Positions 1-8,430 of a stretch of 35,143 nucleotides of DNA are shown piece after piece. The translations under genes and the position numbers were made by a program. The stretch's first letter is position 1; every line of letters begins with the position of its first letter. Origin of the DNA: OMOG01 sp041485845 (lineage in GTDB: Bacteria > Acidobacteriota > Terriglobia > Bryobacterales > Bryobacteraceae); NCBI GenBank assembly GCA_041485845.1, contig JBGPKH010000012.1, forward strand, positions 1-35,143, given 5' to 3'. Below the pieces are notes generated by a model that worked only from the letters and a program-made list of their open reading frames with translations, was not told the DNA's origin and did not search any database.

Positions 1-1286
1 ATCGAACGCGAAGGTGATGGGAGCGCGATCCGCGGGCTTTTCCGCGGAAAGCGTGCCGTCGGCGTGCAGATAGTACGGCGTCGCCGCCGCGCGCGCCGGC
101 GGCCACTCCTGCTCGTCGCGCCAGTGCCCACCCACGAACAGCCGTCCCTCGGGCGTCTTGTGCGGGTCGCCGCCGCCCATCACGTAGATCCGCACCGGCG
201 CTTCGCGATCCACCCCGGTGTCCTTGCCCTTCAGCCAGTGGTCGAACCAGCGCAGCCGCCACGCGTTCACGTCCAGCGCGGCGTCATCGGTGAATTGCGC
301 CTCCCCGGCGTACTTGAGCGCCTGCCCGCCGTGGGTCCACGGCCCGATGATCAGCCGTTGCAGGCTCTTCTTGGCTTTCTTCAACTCGACGTAATTCAGG
401 TTCGCCACCTGCGTGCCCCAGGAGTCGTACCAGCCCGTCACGTGATATATGGGAATGTCTTTGTACTCAGGCAGGTGGTCGAGCACGCTCGATCCGTGGT
501 CTTTCCAGAAATCGTCGTAGTCCCGTGCTTCATCGCCTCGATGAGCCACTTCTCTTAGTCCGGAGCGAACTTCAGCGGCGTCGTGCCCGGCCGCAGGGGC
601 AGGGCGCGCACATAGTCGCGGACGCGGTTGCCGATCTCCATCAGCGCCGTGGCCGCCGCGGGATCGGACGCGGCCCGCTTCGCCGCCGCCGCGGCGTTCT
701 GCGTTTCCGTGGAATTCCCCAGGGTGAACACCCAGTTGAACCAGCGCAGCTCGAACGCGCCGTTGTGGCGCATTCCGTAGCGGCCGAAGTTCGACATCGC
801 ATCCACGGGAATCATGGCTTTCACCCCGGGCGCGTTCGCGATCGCCAGCGCGTGCTGCGTCGCGCCCGCATAGGATGTTCCGATGGTGCCGATCGTGCCG
901 TCCGACCAGGGCTGACTCATGATCCATTTGGCGGTGTCGAATCCGTCGTTGGGATCGTCGCGAATCGGCGCCCAGTGGCCCTCCGATTGATAGCGGCCGC
1001 GCACGTCCTGGTAGACCACCACGTACCCGCGCGGCACGAAGTAATTCGCCACGGCAGCGGCGCCCCGGTCTTTGCTGTACGGCGTCCGCTCCAGAAGGGC
1101 CGGAAACTTCCCCTCGGCCGGCGCGCCATTTTGAGCCGGAAGGTGGACGTCGGTGGCGAGCTTCACGCCATCCCGCATGGCCACCATCACACTCTTCGTG
1201 GCGACGATCTCGTAGCGGCTCTCAGTCTGTGGGGCGGCCGGCATGCCGCCCGCGATCGCGAGCAGCACCAGCGATATTGGTCTCAT
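1..1286 (-). pseudogene. CocE/NonD-family serine hydrolase, 5' part, with stop codon and frameshift; truncated by window edge
   Basis: Members of this X-Pro dipeptidyl-peptidase/cocaine-esterase-like family hydrolyse esters or amides with an alpha/beta-hydrolase triad. The start ATG at 1286 has a GGGAG ribosome site 8 bases upstream and opens a signal peptide (MRPISLVLLAIAGGMPAAPQ). The nucleophile motif GTSYAG is in the first part. The frame stops at TAA (555-557), where family logic expects Tyr (PD-Y-EKWL). It then stays readable as EKWLIEAMKHG, and the continuation (DYDDFWKDHGSSVLDH) is in another frame after a GGG run at 522-524. Beyond the shift the HVTGWYDSWG (triad Asp) and GPWTHG (triad His) motifs are intact to position 1. 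So there are two lesions, one substitution and one lost base. It is either a decaying gene or an assembly error. The family assignment is firm; the substrate is unknown. Confidence 0.8.
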
Positions 1287-1414
1287 CGCGTTTTCTCCCG
1301 GAGCATCCAGTCTACCCGAAAGAAACCTCTCGGCTACACTCTTCTCCGCCCCCTCGGCGCTCGAACCACGCAAACGACACCAAAGCCCCGAGCCCCCACC
1401 GGCCCCTCGGTTAT

Positions 1415-1480
1415 CCTCGGCGTCTCGGCGTCTCGGCGGTTAACCCAATTCTCTCCGCGCCTTCGCGTCTCCGCGGTCGG
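1415..1480. repeat. Short GC-rich intergenic repeat of the CTCGGCGTCT type
   Basis: The 359-base gap between the CocE-like gene and tolQ (1287-1645) holds no convincing gene. It contains two related blocks, 1415-1443 with tandem CTCGGCGT units ending in GGCGGTTAA, and 1452-1480 with CTCCGCG/CTTCGCG units ending in CCGCGGTC. They resemble the 'ctccgcgtctctgcggtt' family of short dispersed repeats seen between genes in many bacteria; that resemblance is from memory. The rest of the gap is C-rich, low-complexity sequence. Confidence 0.45.
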
Positions 1481-1598
1481 AACCCCAATTTCGAGCCGCA
1501 ACCACCCCAAAACATCAACTAACCCTTTTGTTTTCGCCCTCCGCTCCCGCCGCCGTACGAAACCCCCCGGAACGCCGCCAAATCGCGCTACGTCTTTT

Positions 1599-1612
1599 GC
1601 ATGGACCCATGC
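1599..1612. promoter_or_regulatory. Perfect inverted repeat in the tolQ leader
   Basis: GCATGG and CCATGC flank a two-base centre 33 bases before the proposed TTG start of tolQ. The alternative ATG start (1601) lies inside it. It could be an operator or a small RNA hairpin. It has no direct functional evidence. Confidence 0.3.
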
Positions 1613-1645
1613 GTCTATGTGATAGATTTGAGATTAGGAGACGAG

Positions 1646-2329
1646 TTGAGTTTCGAACCTCCGGCCTTCCTTCTACAAGTGGATATTTGGGAACTGATCT
1701 CTCACAACGTGATGGTGATCGTTGTGTTGGGTATCCTGGCCTGCTTTTCGGTCTATTCCTGGACGGTGATTCTTTCCAAGTGGCAATCCCTCCGCGGGGC
1801 GCGCACCGCCAATACCCGATTTCTCCGGGCGTTCCGAAAGGCCGCGGGATTTGAAGCCGTCATGGTCGCCAGCGAGCAGTTCCGTCCATCGCCGCTGGTG
1901 GCGGTCTTCGATTTCGGGTACGAGGAAGTGGAGCGGCAGGTGAAGTCGCGCGGCAGCGTGAGCAACCGGGTCGCGCTGGAGCGCAGCATCCAGCTCGGCA
2001 TCAGCGAAGAACTGGCCAAGCTCGAGCGCAATATGAACTGGCTGGCCACGACGGCCTCGGTCTGTCCCTTCATCGGGCTGTTCGGCACCGTTCTGGGCAT
2101 CATCAGCGCGTTTTTGGGACTGGCGGAGAGTCAGGGCAGCGCCAGCTTGAAGAGCGTGGGGCCGGGCATTGCGGAGGCTCTGATCACTACCGCGGTGGGT
2201 CTGGGGGCCGCCATTCCGGCCGCCATCTTTTATAACCACTTTGGGCACAAGATTCGCGAGATGGGCGCGCGCATGGACGATTTCGCGCTCGAGTTCCTCA
2301 ATATGACCGAGCGCAGCTTCGGGGAGTAG
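1646..2329 (+). CDS. tolQ: TolQ, proton-channel subunit of the Tol-Pal system (MotA/TolQ/ExbB family)
   Basis: TolQ is an inner-membrane protein that with TolR uses the proton-motive force to energise TolA for outer-membrane constriction at division. About 227 residues, normal for the family. The first membrane helix follows DIWELISHN, and a cytoplasmic loop carries the LERNMNWLATTAS region. Then come the family signature GLFGTVLGIISAF in the second helix and the AEALITTAVGLGAAIPA third helix. I chose TTG at 1646 because AGGAG (1636-1640) sits 5 bases before it; ATG 1601 is in frame but has no ribosome site and lies in a palindrome. It heads a tight six-gene operon, with tolR starting 2 bases after the stop. 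The function is near certain from family and context; the start is moderately sure. Confidence 0.93.
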   Translation: MSFEPPAFLLQVDIWELISHNVMVIVVLGILACFSVYSWTVILSKWQSLRGARTANTRFLRAFRKAAGFEAVMVASEQFRPSPLVAVFDFGYEEVERQVKSRGSVSNRVALERSIQLGISEELAKLERNMNWLATTASVCPFIGLFGTVLGIISAFLGLAESQGSASLKSVGPGIAEALITTAVGLGAAIPAAIFYNHFGHKIREMGARMDDFALEFLNMTERSFGE

Positions 2330-2331
2330 CA

Positions 2332-2781
2332 ATGGCACTTTCGGTCAATGGCGGCGGCTTCAATTCGCGCCGGCAGCGCGGCGGGAGTAGCATCTCCGAA
2401 ATCAACGTCACCCCCTTCGTGGACGTCGTGCTGGTCCTGCTGATCATCTTCATGATCACTGCCCACGTCATGGAATTCGGCCTCGAAGTGGACGTGCCCA
2501 AGATACGGGCGGTAGCCAAAGAGGCTACCCAGGACATGCCGGTGATCAGCATCCCCAAGGAAGGACTGCTCTACCTCAACGGCAAGGAAGTCAATATCAA
2601 CGAGCTGGGGACGGCCATTCACCAGAAATTCGGCCAGGCCACCAAGGGTGTGTACGTGATGGCCGACAGGCAGACCACCTGGGAAATCATGGCGCAGGTT
2701 GTGGCTGAGCTCGGCGCCGCGAAATTCCAGGTCAACCTGGTGACCCAACCCGAAGATTCGTCGGCCAAAGGCAGGAAATAG
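2332..2781 (+). CDS. tolR: TolR, ExbD/TolR-family biopolymer transport protein
   Basis: TolR is the partner of TolQ in the proton-driven motor: one N-terminal membrane helix and a periplasmic domain. 149 residues. The signature SEINVTPFVDVVLVLLIIFMIT (about residues 22-43) contains the Asp of the membrane helix that carries protons. The rest is the periplasmic ExbD fold ending in a hydrophilic tail. GGGGAG at 2321-2326 gives a good ribosome site 5 bases before the ATG. The stop codon overlaps the GTG of the next gene by one base, so translation is probably coupled. Confidence 0.94.
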   Translation: MALSVNGGGFNSRRQRGGSSISEINVTPFVDVVLVLLIIFMITAHVMEFGLEVDVPKIRAVAKEATQDMPVISIPKEGLLYLNGKEVNINELGTAIHQKFGQATKGVYVMADRQTTWEIMAQVVAELGAAKFQVNLVTQPEDSSAKGRK

Positions 2782-3566
2782 TGCCGCACGTAGACATTCT
2801 GGATCAGCCGGAGCGCCTGTCCAGGCCTCTCGTGGGTTCTCTGTTTCTGCATATTTCCATTGCGGCCTTCTTGGTGTCTTACAACTGGATCGCCAGCCGC
2901 ACGCCGGTGAAGTGGGGCGATCCCAACGGCGGCGGCATCGGCGCCGTTGCAGTCAATGCCGTGTCGTCGATCAAACTGCCGTCTCGCGGCGGGCCCGAGA
3001 ATCCCGTGGCCAACGACACCGAGTCCCGCGCTCCCGAAGCGCCGGCCAAAAAGAAGGTGCAGCAGAAGGTCAAGACTCCCGAGCCGGACGCGATTCCCAT
3101 CAAGAGCCGGAGCGCGCGCAAACGGGCCATGGAAACGGCGGCCTCTCAGCCCAACAAATTCCGGGAGCAGCAGAAAGATCTCCCCAATCAGGTTTACTCT
3201 TCCGGGCAGGCAGCCAGCTCGCGCATGTACAACATGGCGGGTGGAGGCGGCCTGCAACTCGGTAACGACTCGCCCTTCGGGACGGAGTTCGGCTGGTACG
3301 CCAAATTGCTGCGCGATAAAGTCGCGCAGAACTGGAGAACCGCCGATTTGAATTCACGGCAGGTCCTTCCGCCCGTGGTCGTGACCTTCACCATCCGGCG
3401 CGACGGCTCTCTGGCCGGACCGGTACAGATCACACAGCGCAGCGGAAATGCCGCAGTGGATTTTTCCGCGCAACGCGCCGTTCTGGACTCGGTACCCTTC
3501 AGTCAGCTTCCAACCCAGTTTTCAAAAAACGAGGCGCAAGTGGAGTTACGTTTTAACTTGAAATGA
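2781..3566 (+). CDS. TonB/TolA-like energy transducer of the Tol-Pal operon
   Basis: By position this takes the TolA role: it links the TolQR motor in the inner membrane to Pal/TolB in the periplasm. 261 residues, short for TolA. An N-terminal helix (about residues 18-36, GSLFLHISIAAFLVSYNW) is followed by a Pro/Lys/Ala-rich stretch (PAKKKVQQKVKTPEP) and a C-terminal TonB-type domain with YAKLLRDKVAQNW and the VTFTIRRDGSL strand. It starts at GTG 2781, overlapping the tolR stop by one base, with AGGA at 2773-2776. Its last codon region overlaps a possible upstream start of tolB. Whether it is called TolA or TonB is a naming matter, since the long TolA helical domain is missing. Confidence 0.85.
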   Translation: MPHVDILDQPERLSRPLVGSLFLHISIAAFLVSYNWIASRTPVKWGDPNGGGIGAVAVNAVSSIKLPSRGGPENPVANDTESRAPEAPAKKKVQQKVKTPEPDAIPIKSRSARKRAMETAASQPNKFREQQKDLPNQVYSSGQAASSRMYNMAGGGGLQLGNDSPFGTEFGWYAKLLRDKVAQNWRTADLNSRQVLPPVVVTFTIRRDGSLAGPVQITQRSGNAAVDFSAQRAVLDSVPFSQLPTQFSKNEAQVELRFNLK

Positions 3567-3574
3567 GGCGTTCG

Positions 3575-4960
3575 ATGAAGAAACTTGTCTGCGTGGCAAT
3601 CGCGTCGGCTGGCGTCCTGCTCGTCATGAGGGCTCAGATTCGCGAGGAAATTGACAAGTCCGGAGGCAATCGTCCGACCATCGCGATCCCCGATCTCCGG
3701 GGTTCGGGCGAGGCACAGGGCTTCATGGGTGCGTTCAACGACACTCTTCGGGCGGACGTGACCAGCTCGGGGATGGTCAAAGTCGCCCCCAAGACCTCGT
3801 ACCCCCTCAGCATCCCGCAGCAGCCGTCGGACTTCATCCAGCCGCCGCCGGTGGTCGAGACGCCTCGCGGCCGGAAAGGCCAAACGCCTCAGCCGGCCAA
3901 CGGCGGCGGGCGCTGGATGTCGGATTGGTCGGGCCCGCCCGTCTTGGCCAACTACCTGGCATTCGGGTACACCGCGCCGCAGAACGGCGTCCTGGTCCTC
4001 TATGGCTGGCTCTTCGATCTGAGCCGCGGGACTCCGGCCAACGCCTCGGCGCTGAACAAACGCTACATCGGAAGCCTGGACGAAGCCGGGGCGCGCAAAG
4101 TGGCGCACGAATTCGCCGCCGATATCGTGGCGCTATTCGGCGGCCAATCGCTGTTCGGCACCCACATTTATTTCACCTCCGACCGCACCGGCCACAAAGA
4201 AATCTGGGTGATGGACTCGGACGGGAAAAACCAGCGGCAGATTACCCACTTCAACTCTATTTCGATAGAGTCGTCCCCATCTCCCGACGGCGCGAAAATC
4301 GCCTTCACTAGCTACGCCCGCGGGAATCCTGGTATATTTGTGTTTTCGGTGGATCCGGTCCGGGATTTACGGTTCTACAACCAGGGCGCCTCCGTGAATT
4401 CGTCGGCGTCGTTCACCCCCGATGGAAAGCAGATCGTCTATTCTTCCTCGGCCGGGCGCTGTTGCCGGATCTTCATCGCGAATTTGGACGGAACGGGTTT
4501 TCGGCCGATCTCCTCGTTGAGCTCGATCGATACCGAGCCCAAGGTCAATCCCAAAACGGGCAATGAGATCGTGTTTACCTCGGGCCGCTCCGGTCCGCAG
4601 CAGGTCTATCGGATGAATATGGATGGAGCGGATATCGAGCGCCTGTCGGACGGCACGGGCGAGGCGGGAAACCCATCGTGGCATCCCGATGGGCAGAAGA
4701 TCGCCTATGCGTGGACCCGGGGGTTCGCCGCCGGGGCCTGGAACATATTCATCATGGACGTTGCATCGCGCCAGTACATCCAGTTGACGCACGCCGAAGG
4801 AAAGAACGAGCACCCCACCTGGGCGCCCGACGGAAGGCACCTCGCGTTTTCCTCGACGCGCGCGGGAAGGAACCAGGTCTATTCGATGCTGGCGGATGGA
4901 ACGCAGGTGCAGCCCTTGACCACGCAGGGCAACAACGAAAGGCCCTTTTGGGGAAAGTAA
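3575..4960 (+). CDS. tolB: TolB, periplasmic beta-propeller protein of Tol-Pal
   Basis: TolB binds Pal in the periplasm and cycles between Pal and TolA. About 461 residues. A signal peptide (MKKLVCVAIASAGVLLV) precedes the TolB N-terminal domain (to about residue 195), then a six-bladed propeller built of PD40/WD40-like repeats. Recurrent motifs of the type TSDRTGHKEIWVMDSDG, SSPSPDGAKIAFTS and HPTWAPDGRHLAFSS are visible. ATG 3575 has GAGG six bases upstream; the in-frame ATG at 3563 overlaps the previous stop and would add MRRS. A Pro-rich insertion with the GRKGQTPQPANGGGR region near residue 90 lengthens the N-terminal domain. The fit to the operon is exact. Confidence 0.93.
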   Translation: MKKLVCVAIASAGVLLVMRAQIREEIDKSGGNRPTIAIPDLRGSGEAQGFMGAFNDTLRADVTSSGMVKVAPKTSYPLSIPQQPSDFIQPPPVVETPRGRKGQTPQPANGGGRWMSDWSGPPVLANYLAFGYTAPQNGVLVLYGWLFDLSRGTPANASALNKRYIGSLDEAGARKVAHEFAADIVALFGGQSLFGTHIYFTSDRTGHKEIWVMDSDGKNQRQITHFNSISIESSPSPDGAKIAFTSYARGNPGIFVFSVDPVRDLRFYNQGASVNSSASFTPDGKQIVYSSSAGRCCRIFIANLDGTGFRPISSLSSIDTEPKVNPKTGNEIVFTSGRSGPQQVYRMNMDGADIERLSDGTGEAGNPSWHPDGQKIAYAWTRGFAAGAWNIFIMDVASRQYIQLTHAEGKNEHPTWAPDGRHLAFSSTRAGRNQVYSMLADGTQVQPLTTQGNNERPFWGK

Positions 4961-4984
4961 TGAAGAATTCAGGAGGCGATGTTC

Positions 4985-5779
4985 ATGTTCAATAAACGGA
5001 AGATCACGGTCCTCGGGATTGCTCTCTGGCTGGCGATGTTCGCGGCGGGATGCAAGAAGAAGGCGCCGCCACCGCCGCCGCCACCCCCGCCCGCGCCGGT
5101 AGATACGGCCAAGCCGGCGCCGGCTCCCAGGCCCGCGCCCGTGGTGTCTCAGTTTACGGCGGAGCCCACTTCCATCCAGCGCGGCCAGTCTTCGACCTTG
5201 CGTTGGGAGATCACCGGTGACGTTTCCAGCGTCTCCATCGACCAGACCATTGGCGCCGTGCAGAATACCGGCAACCGCCGCGTGTTCCCGAGCGATTCGA
5301 CTACTTACACCCTGACGGCCACCGGGCCAGGCGGCAGCACCACGGCCACCGCGACCGTTTCCGTGACCTCTCCGCCACCCCCGCCGCCGCCCGTGGCTCC
5401 CACTCCGACCGTGACCTTGGAGCAGCGCCTGGGCTCGGACGTTCAGGACATCTACTACGACTACGACAAGAGCGACGTCCGCGGCGACGCGCGCGATGTC
5501 CTCACCCGCGACGCCAACGCGATCAAGGGCATACTCAGCGACTTCCCCAACGCCTCGATCGTGGTGGAGGGCCACTGCGACGAGCGCGGCTCGGCGGAGT
5601 ACAACCTGGGGCTGGGCGACCGCCGCGCCAGCTCCGCCAAGGACTTCCTGGTGCAGCTCGGAGTGCCCGCCGACCGGCTGAAGACCATCAGCTACGGCAA
5701 GGAGCACCCGCAGTGCACAGAATCCAACGAGTCTTGCTGGCAGAGAAACCGGCGCGCACATTTCTCGCCTGGGCAGTAA
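4985..5779 (+). CDS. pal: Pal, peptidoglycan-associated lipoprotein with an extra Ig-like domain
   Basis: Pal anchors the outer membrane to peptidoglycan. The lipobox is MFAAGC, so Cys would be acylated; a poly-Pro linker follows directly. Then comes an Ig-like beta domain (starting SQFTAEPTSIQRGQSSTLRW and running to about TATVSV), a second poly-Pro stretch, and the OmpA-like peptidoglycan-binding domain with YYDYDKSDVR, EGHCDERGSAEYN and LGLGDRRA, ending in the conserved NRRAHF region. I chose ATG 4985 because AGGAGG (4971-4976) lies 8 bases upstream; ATG 4979 would leave only 2. The Ig-like insertion makes it about 100 residues longer than the E. coli protein. Confidence 0.93.
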   Translation: MFNKRKITVLGIALWLAMFAAGCKKKAPPPPPPPPPAPVDTAKPAPAPRPAPVVSQFTAEPTSIQRGQSSTLRWEITGDVSSVSIDQTIGAVQNTGNRRVFPSDSTTYTLTATGPGGSTTATATVSVTSPPPPPPPVAPTPTVTLEQRLGSDVQDIYYDYDKSDVRGDARDVLTRDANAIKGILSDFPNASIVVEGHCDERGSAEYNLGLGDRRASSAKDFLVQLGVPADRLKTISYGKEHPQCTESNESCWQRNRRAHFSPGQ

Positions 5780-5790
5780 TTTTGGAAACA

Positions 5791-5805
5791 CGACAGCACC
5801 TGTCG
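5791..5805. other. Intercistronic stem-loop between pal and cpoB
   Basis: CGACAG-CAC-CTGTCG forms a perfect six-pair hairpin 12 bases after the pal stop. No T tract follows, so it looks more like an RNA-processing or stability element, or an attenuator, than a strong terminator. Confidence 0.3.
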
Positions 5806-5881
5806 GAAGTACCATAGAGACAGAGGCAGAACACGCGGGAAGGGCCGGCATACGCCCCCCTTCCAAGGAGGAGAGTTGTAT

Positions 5882-6811
5882 ATGTTCCGACGCGTTTTGA
5901 TGTGTGTTGCAGTTGCCGCGGCGATGGTCACGCTCAGGCCGGCGCCCTCGTCCGGGGCCAGCAAGGAAATACTCGAACTACAGCGCGACGTGGCCACGTT
6001 GCAGGACATGGTCAAGGCCATGCAGCGCTCGCAGGATGAAAAATTCGCCGGACTCCAGGTGCTGGTGCAGCAGTCGGTCAACGCCGCCAACGAAGCTAAT
6101 CGATCGGTGGCGGTGATTCAGAACGGCTTCCAGCAGAATCTGCGCGACCAGGAGGCCAAGGTCGTGACCCCCGTCGTCGGCCTGGGCTCCCGCATGGACC
6201 AGTTGTCCACCGACCTGCGCACGGTGTCGCAGGCGGTCTCGGACCTGACCGGAATGATCTCGAAAATTCAGGCCCAGTTGACCGACCTGGGCAATCAGGT
6301 GAAGGTGATTCAGGCGCCGGCCCCGCCGCCCCCCAGCAGCGGAAGCGGACCAGCCGGCGGCGCGCCGGAGATGCCGCCGATGTCTTCGGTCGAGCTCTAC
6401 AACAACGCCAACCGCGACCGCACCGGCGGCAAGCTCGACCTGGCGTTGCAGGAGTATGCCGACTACCTGAAATGGTACGGCAATACCGATCTCGCGCCCA
6501 ACGCGCAGTATTACATCGCCTCGATCCACGCTTCCCTGGGCGACTACGAGAGTGCGGTCCGGGAGTACGACATTGTCCTCGAAAAATACCCGGACAACAA
6601 CAAGACGGCCGACGCTTTGTACGGCAAAGGCCAGGCCTTGATCAAGATGGGGCGCCGAACCGACGGCAGCCGCGAGTTCCTGGAGTTGATCAAGCGGTTT
6701 CCCAAGAACGACCTGGCCCCGAGAGCCTGCGACCAGTTGAAAGGCATGGGATTGAGCTGCGGCCCTAGAGCCGCAGCTCCCACCAAAGGCGCTTCCAAAC
6801 GCAAAAAGTAA
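5882..6811 (+). CDS. cpoB: CpoB/YbgF, Tol-Pal-associated TPR protein
   Basis: CpoB coordinates peptidoglycan synthesis with outer-membrane constriction at the septum. The protein has a signal peptide, an N-terminal coiled coil (about residues 28-145; EILELQRDVATLQDMVKAMQ), a Pro/Gly linker, and C-terminal TPR repeats beginning at SSVELYNNANRD, with YYIASIHASLGDYESAVREY and ALYGKGQALIKMGRR. It ends in a basic tail. ATG 5882 is chosen because AAGGAGG (5865-5871) lies 10 bases upstream; TTG 5876 is also possible. The position after pal is canonical. Confidence 0.92.
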   Translation: MFRRVLMCVAVAAAMVTLRPAPSSGASKEILELQRDVATLQDMVKAMQRSQDEKFAGLQVLVQQSVNAANEANRSVAVIQNGFQQNLRDQEAKVVTPVVGLGSRMDQLSTDLRTVSQAVSDLTGMISKIQAQLTDLGNQVKVIQAPAPPPPSSGSGPAGGAPEMPPMSSVELYNNANRDRTGGKLDLALQEYADYLKWYGNTDLAPNAQYYIASIHASLGDYESAVREYDIVLEKYPDNNKTADALYGKGQALIKMGRRTDGSREFLELIKRFPKNDLAPRACDQLKGMGLSCGPRAAAPTKGASKRKK

Positions 6812-6849
6812 CCAACCCCAAATCCCCACCGCCAACCCCTCCTTATCTT

Positions 6850-7587
6850 ATGTCCCCTGAATCCTGCCCCCCATTGACCACGTATCAAGACCTTGCTCAA
6901 ATGGTCGACCACTCGCTGGTGAAGCCCGAGCTCACCGACGTCCACGTAGTGGAAGGGCTGGAAATGGCCAAGCGCTACCGGATCGCCTGCGTAAGCGTGC
7001 GGCCCTGCGATATCGACCTGGCGGTGCGCACCCTGGCCGGCAGCGTCGTCAAGCCGGGAAGCGTCTCGGGCTTCCCGCACGGATCGCAGCTTACCGCCAC
7101 CAAGCTCTACGAAACGCGCGACCTGCTGCGCCGCGGGGCTCAGGAGATCGATATGGTGATCGCCATCTCCAAGCTCCTCTCGCGCGAGTTCCAGCACGTG
7201 CAGACGGAGCTGATCCAGATGTCGGAGGCGTGCCACAAGGAAGGCGCGATTCTCAAGGTCATCCTGGAAACCGCGTACCTGACGGACGAGCTGAAGATCA
7301 TCGCCTGCCGTTGCTGCGAACGTGCCGAGGTGGACTTCGTCAAGACTTCGACGGGCTTCGCGCCCAGCGGGTACACCATGGACGATTTGAAACTGCTGCG
7401 CAAGTACCTGCCCGAAGAAATCGGGATCAAGGCCGCGGGCGGACTCCGCACGGTGGACGACGTCCTGGCCGTCCACGCCGCGGGCTGCTCGCGGATCGGC
7501 ACGACTGCGACGGCCGCCATTCTCGACGAATGGAAGGCGCGGCTCGCGCCCCCGGCTGCCACCAACACCGGTCCCCCGCCCCTGTAA
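6850..7587 (+). CDS. deoC: Deoxyribose-phosphate aldolase
   Basis: DeoC splits 2-deoxyribose 5-phosphate into acetaldehyde and glyceraldehyde 3-phosphate, the last step of deoxynucleoside breakdown, in the cytoplasm. 245 residues, typical. The TIM-barrel signatures are there: IDHSLVKPELT-like start (MVDHSLVKPE), the phosphate-binding GFPHG strand, EIDMVI, and the Schiff-base lysine in VDFVKTSTGF, with a further conserved Lys in GIKAAGG. It lies 38 bases after cpoB and probably shares its transcript. The gap is pyrimidine-rich and has no ribosome site, which is odd for a gene of this kind. Confidence 0.93.
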   Translation: MSPESCPPLTTYQDLAQMVDHSLVKPELTDVHVVEGLEMAKRYRIACVSVRPCDIDLAVRTLAGSVVKPGSVSGFPHGSQLTATKLYETRDLLRRGAQEIDMVIAISKLLSREFQHVQTELIQMSEACHKEGAILKVILETAYLTDELKIIACRCCERAEVDFVKTSTGFAPSGYTMDDLKLLRKYLPEEIGIKAAGGLRTVDDVLAVHAAGCSRIGTTATAAILDEWKARLAPPAATNTGPPPL

Positions 7588-7606
7588 CCTGCCCGCACCC
7601 CGCACG

Positions 7607-7614
7607 TATAAAAT
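7607..7614 (+). promoter_or_regulatory. Possible -10 element before the secreted unknown protein
   Basis: TATAAAAT stands out in GC-rich sequence 18 bases before the ATG at 7633. No good -35 box is visible upstream. A GGAGG ribosome site (7621-7625) follows. Confidence 0.35.
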
Positions 7615-7632
7615 AGTTACGGAGGTCCGAAA

Positions 7633-8427
7633 ATGTCATCCCGCGCCGGCCTTCTCTCTCTATTTACCGCGGCCGCCTTGTTGGCCGGCGACCATCCCGG
7701 CATTCCGCCGCGCGCGCCCGCCGGCTACGCCGCGCGCCAGAGTATTCCCGGCGTGACGATTGCCGCCAGCGTCGTCCCTCCCGACCAACTGAAGAAGATC
7801 TTTTCCAAGGACCTCGCGCGCGCCGGCTACATTGTGCTCGAAGTGGCGGTCTACCCGGAGTCCGGCGCGACCGCCGATTTCGGCTCCGGCGAGTTCACGC
7901 TTCGCGTCGGCTCCGATCCGACTATCCTGCCGGCGCTGACCACGCGGACCGTCGCCGCCGGCGAGAAGCCAACCACCGTGCCGAAGTCCAAGGCGCCGCA
8001 GCTTCCCGGCAACGTCCACGTCTATAACACGGCGACCATCGGGTACGAGTCCGGCGGTTATGGACGCAAAGGCGGCGTGTATACCGGAACCAGCACAACC
8101 GTCGCGGTGGGTAATCCCGGCTCCCGACCGGTTGGCCCGGACCCTCGCGGATGCGATCCCAACGATCCGACCCTGGGGCGTAATCCCCGAGGATGCCCGC
8201 CGATGCCGATGCCCGATCCGCAGCAGAAGCGTCCACCAGACAACGCCAGCTTGCAGAAGGAACTGGAAGACAAAGCCCTCCCCGAAGGAAGGACCTCCCA
8301 GCCCGTAGCTGGCTACCTGTACTTCCAGTTCCGGAGACCATCCACGAAGGAGAAGAGCCCCACCTATCAGCTCACCTGGTACCGCGTCGGAGGCGATGTC
8401 CGCCTCCCGGTGCCGGCGCCGAAGTAG
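7633..8427 (+). CDS. Secreted protein of unknown function
   Basis: I do not recognise this 264-residue protein. It begins with a signal peptide (LLSLFTAAALLAGDHPG). The N-terminal third has a strand-rich region around YIVLEVAVYPESGATADF, followed by a low-complexity middle rich in Gly, Pro and Asp with a short repeat (DPRGCDPN and NPRGCPP, two lone cysteines). A hydrophilic segment with Gln/Lys follows, then a final beta segment (VAGYLYFQFRRP, TYQLTWYRVG). A strong GGAGG site lies 7 bases before the ATG and third positions are GC-rich like the neighbours, so I trust it as a gene. It is not obviously linked to deoC. Confidence 0.75.
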   Translation: MSSRAGLLSLFTAAALLAGDHPGIPPRAPAGYAARQSIPGVTIAASVVPPDQLKKIFSKDLARAGYIVLEVAVYPESGATADFGSGEFTLRVGSDPTILPALTTRTVAAGEKPTTVPKSKAPQLPGNVHVYNTATIGYESGGYGRKGGVYTGTSTTVAVGNPGSRPVGPDPRGCDPNDPTLGRNPRGCPPMPMPDPQQKRPPDNASLQKELEDKALPEGRTSQPVAGYLYFQFRRPSTKEKSPTYQLTWYRVGGDVRLPVPAPK

Positions 8428-8430
8428 CGC

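Noticed and set aside
4367..5866. 499-codon minus-strand frame
   Set aside because: Antisense to tolB and pal, Arg/Gly-rich, no domain.
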